Origin: Siccirubricoccus deserti | GTDB taxonomy: Bacteria; Pseudomonadota; Alphaproteobacteria; Acetobacterales; Acetobacteraceae | DNA length: 64,000 bases | Reading direction: 5' to 3' | Assembly: GCF_014283215.1 (NCBI RefSeq) | Contig: NZ_JACOMF010000002.1 | Location: forward strand, 1-64,000 | Part shown: piece by piece, positions 45,440-54,630 of the stretch | How the letters are laid out: every line of letters starts with the position of its first letter | Position numbering within the stretch: position 1 is the first letter of the stretch | Notes under the pieces: model-generated | What the model was told of the DNA's origin: nothing | The model's database searches: none | The model's input: only the letters and a program-made list of their open reading frames with translations | Position numbers and translations under genes: made by a program

Positions 45440-46358
45440 CGTAGAGCGCGTACAGCGACTGCGCCGCGGACATGAACAGCCGGTTGCGGTTGCGGCCGCC
45501 GAAGGCGAGGTTGGCGCAGCGCTCCGGCAAATGGATGTGGCCGATATAGGCGCCGCTGCTGTTGATGACCCGCACGCCATCCAGTTCCGGCGTCATGCCC
45601 CAGCCGCACCAGAGGTTGCCGTCGACATCGACGCGGAAGCCGTCCGGCGTCTCGTTCGGCCGGCATTCGACGAAGACCCGGCGCTTCGCCAGCTTCGTCC
45701 CGCCAACCACGTCGAAGGCCAGGATGTTGCGCGGGTCGCTGCGGCTCTCGATGACGTAGAGGATGCTTTCGTCCGGGCTGAAGGCCAACCCGTTGGGGTG
45801 GTTCACGTCGTCGGCGACGCAGGTGATCGCGCCGCTCTGGCCATCGATCCGGTAGACATTGGTGTGCGGCAGCTCCGCCGTGGTCTTGATGCCCTCGTAG
45901 AAGGCGTAGGTGCCGAAGGGCGGGTCGGTGAACCAGATGCTGCCGTCGCTTTTCACCACCACGTCGTTCGGGCTGTTCAGCCGCTTGCCCTGGTAGCTGT
46001 CCGCCAGCACGGTGATGCTGCCGTCATGTTCGAACCGCACCACGCGCCGGCCCGCATGCTCACAGGCGATGATGCGCCCCTGGCGGTCGCGGGTATGGCC
46101 ATTGGCGTTGTTGGAAGGCTTCCGCCATTCGGAGACGGCGCCGGTCGTCTCGTCCCATTTCAGCACGCGGTCGTTCGGGATGTCGGACCACAGCAGGCAG
46201 CGCAGGTCGCCGAGCCACACCGGCCCCTCGCCCCAGCGCGAGCCATGCCACAGCCGCTCCACCGCCGAGAGCGCCAGATGGTATTTCTTGAACGACGGAT
46301 CGAGCGCGACGATGGCCGGGTCCGGATAGCGTTCGCTTGGCTGCCAGCGTTCGGTCAT
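45411..46358 (-). CDS. SMP-30/gluconolactonase-family protein, copy 1
   Basis: A 315-residue six-bladed beta-propeller lactonase. EGPVWLGDLRCLLWSDIPNDR, RLNSPNDVVVKSDGSIWFTDPPFG and GWGMTPELDG are typical; these bind Ca2+ and hydrolyse sugar lactones. No signal peptide, unlike its neighbour (copy 2), with which it shares the C-terminal YVNTQGVAGG. The ATG at 46358 begins MTERWQ. Probably linked to sugar-acid catabolism with the adjacent glycosidase. Confidence 0.88.
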   Translation of the reverse strand: MTERWQPSERYPDPAIVALDPSFKKYHLALSAVERLWHGSRWGEGPVWLGDLRCLLWSDIPNDRVLKWDETTGAVSEWRKPSNNANGHTRDRQGRIIACEHAGRRVVRFEHDGSITVLADSYQGKRLNSPNDVVVKSDGSIWFTDPPFGTYAFYEGIKTTAELPHTNVYRIDGQSGAITCVADDVNHPNGLAFSPDESILYVIESRSDPRNILAFDVVGGTKLAKRRVFVECRPNETPDGFRVDVDGNLWCGWGMTPELDGVRVINSSGAYIGHIHLPERCANLAFGGRNRNRLFMSAAQSLYALYVNTQGVAGG

Positions 46359-46374
46359 GGCGATTCCCCCTGAA

Positions 46375-46460
46375 GCGGATCGCCGGAAGGCGTGCATCCG
46401 CGTTGAACACAACAGGCCGAAGCGGATCGCGGCCCCAACCGGGCTGCGACCCTTCCAGGC
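46375..46460. repeat. palindromic intergenic repeat, copy B
   Basis: An 86-base stretch between the two SMP-30 genes aligns without gaps to 12622-12707 at about 70% identity; shared blocks are GATCGCC, AAGGCGTG, CAACAGGCC, GCGGATCGC and CTGCGA. It can still form an imperfect hairpin bounded by GGCC on both sides. It is probably an older copy of the same dispersed element. Confidence 0.6.
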
Positions 46461-46514
46461 CTGCCGGCACCGATCCTGCCGCCGGTGCCGGCATGGCCGC
46501 AAGACCGCTCCGGC

Positions 46515-47519
46515 TCAGCCGCCGGCCACGCCCTGGGTATTCACGTAGATCGCATAGAGCGACTTGCTCGCCGGCATGAACAGCCGGTTGCGGTGACGCC
46601 CGCCGAAGGCCAGGTTGGCACAGCGTTCCGGCAACCGGATATGGCCGATCGGCGCGCCATCCTTGTTGAGGATGCGGACGCCGTCCAGCTTCTCCCGCCC
46701 CATGCCCCAGCCGCACCAGAGATTGCCGTCGACATCCACCCGGAAGCCGTCCGGCGTCTCGCCTTCCTTGGCCTGGTGGAAGACGCGGTTGTTCGCCAGG
46801 CGGCCGGTGGTGCCATCCACGTCGAACACCCGGATCACCCGCGGCGTCGCCGCCGCCTCGACGACGTAGAGCTTCGATTCATCGGGGCTGAAGGCCAGGC
46901 CGTTAGGCCTGCCGATGTCGCCGGTCGCCACGGTGATCTGCCCGCTGCGGCCATCGACGCGGTAGATGTTGGTCGGCAGCTCCGGCTGGGCCATCTCGCC
47001 CTCGTAGAAGCCGAGCACGCCGAAGGGCGGGTCGGTGAACCAGATGCTGTCGTCGCTCCTCACCACCACGTCGTTCGGGCTGTTGAGCGGCTTGCCGTCG
47101 AAGCGGTCGGCGATGACGGTGATGCGCCCGTCATGCTCGGTGCGGGTGACGCGGCGGGTGAGGTGCTCGCAGGTCACCAGCCTGCCCTGGCGGTCGCGGG
47201 TATTGCCGTTGCTGTTGTTCGAGGGCTGCCGGAACACCTCCACCCGCCCGGTGCTCTCGCTCCAGCGCAGCATGCGGTTGTTCGGGATGTCGGACCAGAT
47301 GAGGCAGCGCTGGTCGCCGAACCAGGCCGGCCCCTCGCTCCAGCGCGCCCCGGTCCACAACCGCTCGAGCCCCGCCAGCACCAGGCGGTAGCGGTTGAAG
47401 CTCGGGTCCAGCACCTGCACCGCCGGGTCGGGGTAGCGTTCCACGGGCTGCGCCAACGCGGGCATCGCCAGCGGCGCAAGCAGGCCCGCGCCCAGCAGGG
47501 CGCGTCGGGTCGAGTGCAT
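46515..47519 (-). CDS. SMP-30/gluconolactonase-family protein, exported copy 2
   Basis: A 334-residue paralogue of copy 1 with an added signal peptide containing STRRALLGAGLL and ending near ALAQ, so it is likely periplasmic. Core motifs are EGPAWFGDQRCLIWSDIPNNR, LNSPNDVVVRSDDSIWFTDP and GWGMGREKLDG. GGGAGG lies 8 bases before the ATG. One paralogue outside and one inside the cytoplasmic membrane could act on the same lactone class. Confidence 0.88.
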   Translation of the reverse strand: MHSTRRALLGAGLLAPLAMPALAQPVERYPDPAVQVLDPSFNRYRLVLAGLERLWTGARWSEGPAWFGDQRCLIWSDIPNNRMLRWSESTGRVEVFRQPSNNSNGNTRDRQGRLVTCEHLTRRVTRTEHDGRITVIADRFDGKPLNSPNDVVVRSDDSIWFTDPPFGVLGFYEGEMAQPELPTNIYRVDGRSGQITVATGDIGRPNGLAFSPDESKLYVVEAAATPRVIRVFDVDGTTGRLANNRVFHQAKEGETPDGFRVDVDGNLWCGWGMGREKLDGVRILNKDGAPIGHIRLPERCANLAFGGRHRNRLFMPASKSLYAIYVNTQGVAGG

Positions 47520-47593
47520 TGGCTTTCCTCCCAGTCCGGTGTCCCGGTCCGGCGACGCTAGCATGCGGCCCGCGGCGGTTGCATGCTGCGCCG

Positions 47594-49261
47594 ATGGACA
47601 CGCTGCCCAACCCGCTCCCCGCCCCCATCGGCGCCGAAGCCGTGCCGGACAGCCAGGGGCTGAATCTCTACCGCGCCGACCCCTGGCTGGCGCCGCTGCT
47701 CGGCCTCTACCTGCCCGCCGATCTCCACGCGCATCTTGCACCGCGGCTCGACCGCATGGGCGCGCTGGCCGGCGGGAGGCTGGATGCGTTGGCGGCGGAG
47801 GCCGACCGCAACCCGCCGGTGCTGCACCACCGCACCCGCCGCGGCGAGGATGCGCAGCACATCGACTATCACCCCGCCTATCGCGAGATGGAGCGCATTG
47901 CCTTCGCCGAATACGGGCTGGCCGCCATGTCGCACCGCGGCGGCGTGCTGGGCTGGCCGGCGCCGATGCTGCCAGCGGCGAAATACGCGCTGACCTATCT
48001 GTTCGTGCAGGCGGAATTCGGCCTCTGCTGCCCGCTGTCGATGACTGACAGCCTGGCCCGGACGCTGCGCCGCTTCGGTGATCCGACATTGGTCGCGCGC
48101 TACCTGCCGGCGCTGACCGCCACCGACCTCGACACGCTGCGCCAGGGCGCCATGTTCATGACCGAGCAGGGCGCCGGTTCCGACATTGCCGCCACCGCGG
48201 TGCAGGCGGTGCCGCAGGATGACGGCAGCTGGGCGCTGACCGGCGACAAATGGTTCTGCAGCAACCCGGATGCCGGCATGGCGCTGGTGCTGGCACGGCG
48301 CCAGGGCGGGCCGCCCGGGCTGCGCGGTGTCTCGCTCTTCCTGCTGCCACGGGAGCGGCCGGATGGCACGCTCAACGCGTATCGGATCATCCGGCTGAAG
48401 GACAAGCTCGGCACCCGCAGCATGGCCTCCGGTGAGATCCGGCTGGAGGGCGCGACGGCCTTCCTGGTTGGCGCGCCAGAGGCCGGCTTCAAGCAGATGG
48501 CGGATATGGTCAATGCTTCCCGCCTGTCGAATGGCATGCGCGCCGCCGGGCTGATGCGCCGTGCGGTGACCGAGGCCGTGTTCATCGCCCGCCACCGCAT
48601 GGCCTTCGGCCGCCGCCTGGTCGAGATGCCACTGATGCGCCGCCAGCTGCTGAAGCTGGTGCTGCCGATGGAGCAGGCGCGCAGCATGATGTTCCAGGCC
48701 GCCGAGGCGATGCGTCGCAGCGATGCCGGCGAGCCCGGCGCCTATGCGCTGCTGCGCATCCTGACGCCGCTGCTGAAATTCCGCGCCTGCCGCGACGCCC
48801 GCAAGGTCACCGGAGATGCCATGGAGATACGCGGCGGCTGCGGCTACATCGAGGAATGGGCCGATCCCCGGTTGCTGCGCGACGCCCACCTCGGCAGCAT
48901 CTGGGAGGGCACCAGCAACATCGTCGCGCTGGACGTGCTGCGCGCGGCGCAGCGGGAGGGCTCGCTGCCAGTGCTACGGGCACATGTCGAAGCGCTGGGT
49001 GGCGAGATGGCGCTGTTCGACCGCGCCGCGGCGCTGGTGGAGGCGGCGCAGGGCAATGCCGCCCTGGCCCGCCAGGCGGCCAGCGCGCTGTACCACGTGA
49101 CCAGCGCCGCGACGATCGCCTGGGAAGCGGCGCGGCTTGGCGATCCCGAGCGCGCGGCGCTCGCCGGCCTCGTCCTCCGCCACCGCGTGCTGCCGCGCGA
49201 CCCGCTGGCCGCCGAGGATGAGCCGGTGGCGGAGGCGCTGCTGGCGAGGGCGCTGGCATGA
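47594..49261 (+). CDS. AidB-like acyl-CoA dehydrogenase
   Basis: A 555-residue acyl-CoA dehydrogenase longer than the usual 380-400, as in AidB. FMTEQGAGSDIAAT is the FAD/substrate motif, GDKWFCSNPDAGMAL follows, and GGCGYIEEWADPRLLRDAHLGSIWEGTSNIVALDVLR (described here as residues about 415-450) matches AidB. AidB of E. coli also binds DNA in the alkylation response; whether this one does is unknown. It overlaps the hydratase gene. Confidence 0.87.
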   Translation: MDTLPNPLPAPIGAEAVPDSQGLNLYRADPWLAPLLGLYLPADLHAHLAPRLDRMGALAGGRLDALAAEADRNPPVLHHRTRRGEDAQHIDYHPAYREMERIAFAEYGLAAMSHRGGVLGWPAPMLPAAKYALTYLFVQAEFGLCCPLSMTDSLARTLRRFGDPTLVARYLPALTATDLDTLRQGAMFMTEQGAGSDIAATAVQAVPQDDGSWALTGDKWFCSNPDAGMALVLARRQGGPPGLRGVSLFLLPRERPDGTLNAYRIIRLKDKLGTRSMASGEIRLEGATAFLVGAPEAGFKQMADMVNASRLSNGMRAAGLMRRAVTEAVFIARHRMAFGRRLVEMPLMRRQLLKLVLPMEQARSMMFQAAEAMRRSDAGEPGAYALLRILTPLLKFRACRDARKVTGDAMEIRGGCGYIEEWADPRLLRDAHLGSIWEGTSNIVALDVLRAAQREGSLPVLRAHVEALGGEMALFDRAAALVEAAQGNAALARQAASALYHVTSAATIAWEAARLGDPERAALAGLVLRHRVLPRDPLAAEDEPVAEALLARALA

Positions 49262-50016
49262 GCCTCGTCACCTTGCTGGCGGCGGCGCGGCGTGATGGGC
49301 GGCAGGTCGGCTCCCTGCCGCCCGCGCTGGTGCCGGCGGACGCCGATGCCGCCTATGCGGTGGCGCTGGAAGTCGCGGCGCAGCTCGGCTGGGCGCCGCT
49401 CGGCTGGAAGATCGCCGCCACCACCGATGTCATGCGCGCCCGGCTGCGCATGGAAGAGCCGATCTTCGGTCGCAGCTTCGCCCGCTTCCTGCGCCAGCCG
49501 CCGGCCCGCTTCCGCCATGCCGAGCTGCTCGACCCGATCGTCGAGGCGGAGTTCTTCTGCCGCCTCGGCGCTGATCTGCCGCCGCGGGCGACGCCTTGGA
49601 CCGAAGCGGAGGTGCTGGCGGCGGTCGATGCCATCCATGCCGGGGTTGAGCTGGCGGAATGCCGCTTCCCCACCGCCGCGCTGCCGCCGCCGGACGCCAT
49701 CCTCGCCGATGGCAGCGGCAATGGCCATTACGTGCTGGGCCCGGCGATCCCGCGCGATACCGACCTCGCCGCGATGCCGGTGGAGGTCGCGGTGGATGGC
49801 GTGGTGCGCCGCCGCGGCAGCGGTGCCGATGTCATGGGCCATCCGCTGCGGGCGCTGACCTGGCTGGCGAACCGGCTGCCGCGCGCCGGCACCCATCTCC
49901 GCGCCGGCGAATGGGTCAGCACCGGCACCGCCAGCGGGTTGCTGGTGCCACGCCCTGGCCAGAGGATGACTGTGCGCTTTGGTGCCCTGCCGGGCTTCGA
50001 CCTCGCCTTCGACTGA
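49258..50016 (+). CDS. MhpD-like hydratase / fumarylacetoacetase-fold protein
   Basis: A 252-residue protein of the 2-keto-4-pentenoate hydratase group: GWKIAATTDVMRARL, EAEFFCRLGADLPP, HAGVELAECRF and STGTASGLL carry the metal-binding acidic residues of the FAH fold. It hydrates enol acids in catabolic pathways. ATGA overlap with the acyl-CoA dehydrogenase indicates co-translation. Confidence 0.83.
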   Translation: MSLVTLLAAARRDGRQVGSLPPALVPADADAAYAVALEVAAQLGWAPLGWKIAATTDVMRARLRMEEPIFGRSFARFLRQPPARFRHAELLDPIVEAEFFCRLGADLPPRATPWTEAEVLAAVDAIHAGVELAECRFPTAALPPPDAILADGSGNGHYVLGPAIPRDTDLAAMPVEVAVDGVVRRRGSGADVMGHPLRALTWLANRLPRAGTHLRAGEWVSTGTASGLLVPRPGQRMTVRFGALPGFDLAFD

Positions 50017-50035
50017 GCCGCCGCGCCGGCCGGGT

Positions 50036-50074
50036 GCATCGGCGGGCGGCGGGGCCTGCCCGCCGCGCCGATGC
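50036..50074. terminator. bidirectional hairpin between convergent genes
   Basis: GCATCGGCG (50036-50044) pairs with CGCCGATGC (50066-50074); inside, CGGCGGG (50047-50053) pairs with CCCGCCG (50059-50065) around a 5-base loop, with one 2-base bulge. It lies between the convergent hydratase and LivK-type genes and probably ends both transcripts, although no T-run follows. Confidence 0.6.
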
Positions 50075-50083
50075 CGCGCGCCG

Positions 50084-51316
50084 TCAAGCTCGGGTCAGCG
50101 GGCAGGCGCCGTCGCTGAGCGGGCGAAAGGCCTCCTCCGGCGGCGTGGTCTGCAGCAGCTTGTAATAGTCGAACGGCCCACGGCTTTCCTCGGGCTTCTT
50201 CACCTCGAAGAGATACGCCGGGTGCATTTTGCGGCCATCGGCGCGGATGGTGCCGGTGCCGAAGGCATCGTCATCCGTCGGCATCGCCTTCATCCGGGCG
50301 ACTGTCGCCGCGCCGCTGGCCTTGGCGGCCGGGGCCCCCATATCGGCAACGGCCTTGAGGTAATGCAGCACCGCTGAATACTCGCCGGCCTGGATCATGC
50401 TCAGAGGCACCTGCCCGACCATGGCCTGGGCACGCCGGGAAAAGGCGCGGGTGCGGTCATTCAGATCCCAGTAGAAGGTTTCGGTGCAGACCAGCCCCTG
50501 CGCCGTCTGCAGGCCCAGCGCGTGCACATCCGGCAGGAACATCAGCAGGGAGGCGATCTTCACGCCCCGGCGGGTCAGCCCGAATTCCGCCGCCTGCTTG
50601 ATGCAGTTCACCGTATCCGTGCCGGCATTGGCGAGACCGATGACCTTGGCGCGTGAGGCCTGGGCCTGCAGCAGGAAAGAGGAGAAGTCCGTCGTGCCGG
50701 GAAAGGGTGTTCGGATCGCGCCGAGGACTTGGCCTCCGGCGGCCTGCACGAAGCTCGTGGTGTCGCGTTCCAGCGAATGGCCGAAGGCGTAGTCGGCGGT
50801 GATGAAGAACCAGCTGTCGCCGCCGGATTTCACCGTCGCCTGGCCGGTGGATTTCGCCGCCATATAGGTGTCGTAGACCCAGTGCAGCGAATTCGCCGTG
50901 CAGGCACGGCCGGTCAGGTCCGAGGTGGCCGGCGAGGTGGCGAGCGCAACCTTGTCCTTCTCGCGCGTCAGCTCGGCGACCGCCAGCGCCACCGAGGAGG
51001 CGGCGACATTGACCACGGCATCCACCCCGTCACGGTCATACCATTGCCGGGTGATGTTCATGGCGACGTCGGGGCGGTTCTGGTGGTCGGCGACCAGCAC
51101 CTCGACCCCGAAGCCACGGGCGGCGAATTCCTGGACCGCCAGGCGGGTGCAGGCCACCGAAATCGGCCCGTTGATATCGCGATAGGGGCCGGACATATCG
51201 GTCAGCACGCCGATCTTGATCGTATTGGCAGCCTGAGCGCGTGCCGCATGCCAGGGCAGGCTCGCCGCCGTCGCGGCGACACTTGCCTGGAACAGTGTTC
51301 TTCTTTGTATCGTCAT
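50084..51316 (-). CDS. LivK-type ABC solute-binding protein (branched-chain amino acid class)
   Basis: A 410-residue receptor of the amino-acid/urea/aromatic type I fold. The signal peptide begins QRRTLFQASVAAT and ends near AARAQA; NTIKIGVLTDMSGPYRDING starts the mature protein, and WFFITADYAFGHSLERDT is the family hinge region. No LivHMGF genes are present, so it is an orphan receptor. GGGAGGAAACAAAAT precedes the start. Confidence 0.88.
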   Translation of the reverse strand: MTIQRRTLFQASVAATAASLPWHAARAQAANTIKIGVLTDMSGPYRDINGPISVACTRLAVQEFAARGFGVEVLVADHQNRPDVAMNITRQWYDRDGVDAVVNVAASSVALAVAELTREKDKVALATSPATSDLTGRACTANSLHWVYDTYMAAKSTGQATVKSGGDSWFFITADYAFGHSLERDTTSFVQAAGGQVLGAIRTPFPGTTDFSSFLLQAQASRAKVIGLANAGTDTVNCIKQAAEFGLTRRGVKIASLLMFLPDVHALGLQTAQGLVCTETFYWDLNDRTRAFSRRAQAMVGQVPLSMIQAGEYSAVLHYLKAVADMGAPAAKASGAATVARMKAMPTDDDAFGTGTIRADGRKMHPAYLFEVKKPEESRGPFDYYKLLQTTPPEEAFRPLSDGACPLTRA

Positions 51317-51540
51317 ATTTTGTTTCCTCCCGTGGCGCCAATGCAGATGTGTTCTCGTATCGGCGTGGCCTGGAATCTACGCGGTTTCGACCACACGTCA
51401 CCAGCAGGTGAATACCTGCCGGACCCGGCGGTCATGGGCAGGGCGGCAGGGTTTCAAGAGATGCGCGCTGCCTTCCGCCGGGCCTGAGCAGCGCATCCAA
51501 TCTGAAGGCCACGGAGGATGCGTGGCATCGTCATGGTGGC

Positions 51541-51789
51541 GCTGATCGAGATGCCGGCCGCACCGCCGCCTCCAACGTCTGCGACTGGCTGCAGCCGACC
51601 ACCGGCCTTGTGTTCGACCGCGGCATGATGGGCGACGGCGCGATTGACATCCCTGCCATCCGCGCCATGGCCGAAGCGGCCGGCTACGCCGGCCCCTGCG
51701 AGTTGGAGATCCTGTCGCGCCGCTGGTGGGCGGAGGATCCCGGGATGGTGCTGCCGCTGGTCAGGCAGCGCCACGTGGCGGCGTGGTAA
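51541..51789 (+). pseudogene. sugar phosphate isomerase/epimerase remnant (C-terminal)
   Basis: Without a start codon of its own, this frame encodes VCDWLQPTTGLVFDRGMM, then GDGAIDIPAIRAMAEAAGY and ELEILSRRWWAEDPGMVL before a TAA. That is the C-terminal third of xylose-isomerase-like TIM-barrel epimerases (usual pattern DRGMMGDGVID). Upstream nothing recognisable remains. Its last 29 bases overlap the convergent hydrolase gene. Confidence 0.7.
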
Positions 51790-53059
51790 GCCCGGCCATC
51801 GCCTCCAGCGCCGGCAGCAGGTGCGGCTTCAGCCTTGCGAAATCCTCGCTCATCGGGAAATGCCCGAGGTCCTGCATGATCACCGTCTTGGCGCCGGGAA
51901 TCGCCGCGGCGGTCGCCAGCGTGTCAGCCGGCCGGCAGGAGTAGTCGTACTCGCCGGTCAGCAGCGTCACCGGGCAGCGCGTGGTGTCGATGCGCGCCAG
52001 CTTCGGCCGCAGATCGCCTTCCTCGGCGTAGAAATGCAGGTCGCCGCGGAATACGCCTGGGCCGCCCTGCATGTAGTGCCACAGCGTCTCCCATTTTCCG
52101 GCCTCGGGCGCGGTCGGCGCGATCAGGCCGGAGACCAGCGCGCCGCAGACCTCGCCGCCATGGATATGCGGGTGGTGCAGCACCGACAGATCGTAGTAGC
52201 GCCCGGTGAAGGCGCTGCCCTGCAAGCCGATGACACCGCGCAGCGCCGCCGCATGCTCCGCCGCCAGATCGAGCACGATGCGGCCCCCGATGGAGCACCC
52301 CATGACGATCGGCCGGTCCAGCCCCAGCGCCCGCGCCATGGTCATCACCAGCCCGGTGTAGCCGGCGGTGGTGAGCTGGTAGCGCTCCTCCTGCCAGCCG
52401 GCGGGGGGCGAGGACTTGCCGTGCCAGGGCATGTCGAAGGCGATGCAGCGGAAGCGCGCGGTGATGTCCGGGTCGTTCAGCAGGTCGCGCCACTGGCGGC
52501 CGTCGCTGCCGGCGGTGTGCAGCAGCAGCAGCGGAATGCCTCCGCCACCCGCTGGGCCGGCTTCCTCCACATAGACGCGGTGCGGCCTTCCATCGATGTC
52601 CATGCGCAGGTAGCGGCCGCGGATCGGCTCCTCCGTCACCGTGCCGAAGGCGGGTGGGCGCGGCGGGGCGGCGGGCGCCGGCGGGGCCTCCCGCAGCAGG
52701 GCGAAGACGCCCTTGAACCACAGCAGATGCGCGAAGAAGAGATGCGTGTCGCCTTCCACCCGCAGCGCCCCCAGCCGGCGCAGCGCCAGCAGGTCGTGCC
52801 AGCCCGCGGCGGGTTCCGGCTGCAGGAAATGCTGCAGCGCGCGCGGCTCGATCCGCAGCGCGAGGCTGAAGCGCGGCATGACGAAGGGACCGCGCCGCAC
52901 CGCCAGGATCCGGCCGTCCTGCACGGTCAGCAGCCATTCCTCGCTGCCCACCTCCAGCAGCCATTCGGCATCCAGCGCATGGCCCCAGCGGGCAAGGCCA
53001 GGGGTCGCCGCCAACCGTTCGGGCAGCGCCTCGACCGCCAGTTCCACCGTTCGTTCCAT
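51761..53059 (-). CDS. alpha/beta hydrolase with N-terminal SCP2-like domain
   Basis: A 432-residue protein. Residues about 145-430 are an alpha/beta hydrolase with nucleophile S256 (GCSIGG), acid D372 (GEYDY) and base H400 (DLGHFPM). Residues 1-125 form a separate domain (LLTVQDGRILAVRRG, FFAHLLWFKG) resembling the SCP2 sterol-carrier fold, which could bind a lipophilic substrate; this assignment is tentative. A Pro/Ala linker joins them. ATG 53059 has GGAG upstream. Confidence 0.78.
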   Translation of the reverse strand: MERTVELAVEALPERLAATPGLARWGHALDAEWLLEVGSEEWLLTVQDGRILAVRRGPFVMPRFSLALRIEPRALQHFLQPEPAAGWHDLLALRRLGALRVEGDTHLFFAHLLWFKGVFALLREAPPAPAAPPRPPAFGTVTEEPIRGRYLRMDIDGRPHRVYVEEAGPAGGGGIPLLLLHTAGSDGRQWRDLLNDPDITARFRCIAFDMPWHGKSSPPAGWQEERYQLTTAGYTGLVMTMARALGLDRPIVMGCSIGGRIVLDLAAEHAAALRGVIGLQGSAFTGRYYDLSVLHHPHIHGGEVCGALVSGLIAPTAPEAGKWETLWHYMQGGPGVFRGDLHFYAEEGDLRPKLARIDTTRCPVTLLTGEYDYSCRPADTLATAAAIPGAKTVIMQDLGHFPMSEDFARLKPHLLPALEAMAGLTTPPRGAA

Positions 53060-53282
53060 GCCGCCAGCTCCTTCCCCCAGTCGTCGTCGCCCTCGTATAG
53101 ATCGCGGCAACACTTATGATGATACCGGAGATCGGGCGGTACAGGGCCCTGGCGATAGGGTGCGGCCCGTCGCGACTGCGGCAGCCATCGCGCTGGCCGG
53201 CAACCGATCGCACTCGACGTCACCCGCCGCCTGTCGATAGGCTCCTCGCAGCGGGGAAACACCCGCGGGGATGGAGGCGACC

Positions 53283-54617
53283 ATGCAACGGCTGATCGGA
53301 CGGCGCCAGGCCCTGGCCGCTGGGGCGCTCGGCGTCGGAATGCTTGCCGCGGCCGCACCGGGCCGGGCGATCGGCCGCGAGGATGTGGCCGCGCCGGGCT
53401 TCCAGCCGGAACGCGGCGCCCGGCTCCGGGTGCTGCGGCCGGCGAAATACATCGACCCGGATGAGGCGATCTTCAACGCCAACACCCGCCGCTTCACCGA
53501 GACCACCGGCATCGAGGTGCGGGTGGATTACGTGAACTGGCCGGACATGCCGGTGCAGCTCGCGGTCGGCTTCAACACTGGGCAGGGGGCGGATGTCGCC
53601 ATCGGCTTCGGCGCCGATCCGCATCTCTACGCCGACAAGCTGCTGGAGGTGACCGACCTCGCGGAGTATCTGGGCGCGAAATACGGCGGCTGGTACGAGC
53701 TGGCCGAGGTCTACGGCAAGCGCCGCGGCAGCCGCACCTGGCTCGGCCTGCCGATGGGCGGCACCACCGGGCCTCTGGTCTACCGTCGGAGCTGGATCCG
53801 GGAAGCGGGGTTCGAGCACATCCCGAACGACCTCGGCGATTTCCTCCGCCTGTGCCAGGGGCTGAAGCGCATCGGCCATCCCTGTGGCTTCGCCCTCAGC
53901 CACGCGCCGGGGGATGCACCGGGCTATGCGAACTGGCTGCTGTGGACGCATGGCGCGGCGCTGACCGATGAGGCGGGCAGGGTCACGCTGGACACGCCGG
54001 AGGTGCTGCGGGCGCTGGACTACGCAAGGGCGATGCAGGAGACGATGATCGCCGGGACCATGGCGTGGAACGGCGCCTCCAACAACCGCGCCTACATTGC
54101 TGGCGAGATCGGCGCCACGCAGAACGGCGTCTCGGTGTATTTCTCGCTGAAGACCTCGGGTGATGCGGCACAGTTGGCCATCGCCGCCGATACCGAGCAT
54201 GCCGAGATGCCCCATGGCGCCGCCAGCAAGGCGCCGGAGACGGCGCTGACCCTGAACGCCATGGTGCCGCGCCACACCCGCTTCCCCCAGGCGGCGAAGG
54301 AATACCTGCGCTTCATGATGGAGGCGGAGCAGTACGATCCCTGGCTGACCGGCTGCCTCGGCTACTGGTCCCAGCCGCTGAAAGCCTATGCCGAGAGCGC
54401 CGTCTGGGCCTCCGATCCGAAGATCCTGACCTATCGCGGCGCCATGGATACGCCCTTCTACGAGGGCTATCGTGGCCCGATCAACGCCGCGGCGGGTGCC
54501 GTGGCGGAGAATTGGGTGGTGGTCGACATGTTCGCCCGCGTCGTCACCGGGGAACAGCGGCCGGCCGACAGCGCGCGGGCCGCCCAGCGGGCAGCGCAGC
54601 GCTGGTACCGAAGCTGA
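53283..54617 (+). CDS. ABC sugar-type extracellular solute-binding protein
   Basis: A 444-residue family 1 binding protein. The signal peptide has GRRQALAAGALGVGMLAAAA; ETTGIEVRVDYVNWPDMPVQ, RSWIREAGFEHIPN and QNGVSVYFSL are typical of sugar or glycerol-phosphate receptors. ATG 53283 is chosen over 53271 because GGAGG is then 7 bases upstream. No ABC permease follows; instead a phytanoyl-type dioxygenase starts 13 bases on. Confidence 0.84.
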   Translation: MQRLIGRRQALAAGALGVGMLAAAAPGRAIGREDVAAPGFQPERGARLRVLRPAKYIDPDEAIFNANTRRFTETTGIEVRVDYVNWPDMPVQLAVGFNTGQGADVAIGFGADPHLYADKLLEVTDLAEYLGAKYGGWYELAEVYGKRRGSRTWLGLPMGGTTGPLVYRRSWIREAGFEHIPNDLGDFLRLCQGLKRIGHPCGFALSHAPGDAPGYANWLLWTHGAALTDEAGRVTLDTPEVLRALDYARAMQETMIAGTMAWNGASNNRAYIAGEIGATQNGVSVYFSLKTSGDAAQLAIAADTEHAEMPHGAASKAPETALTLNAMVPRHTRFPQAAKEYLRFMMEAEQYDPWLTGCLGYWSQPLKAYAESAVWASDPKILTYRGAMDTPFYEGYRGPINAAAGAVAENWVVVDMFARVVTGEQRPADSARAAQRAAQRWYRS

Positions 54618-54630
54618 GAGGGAACGCATC

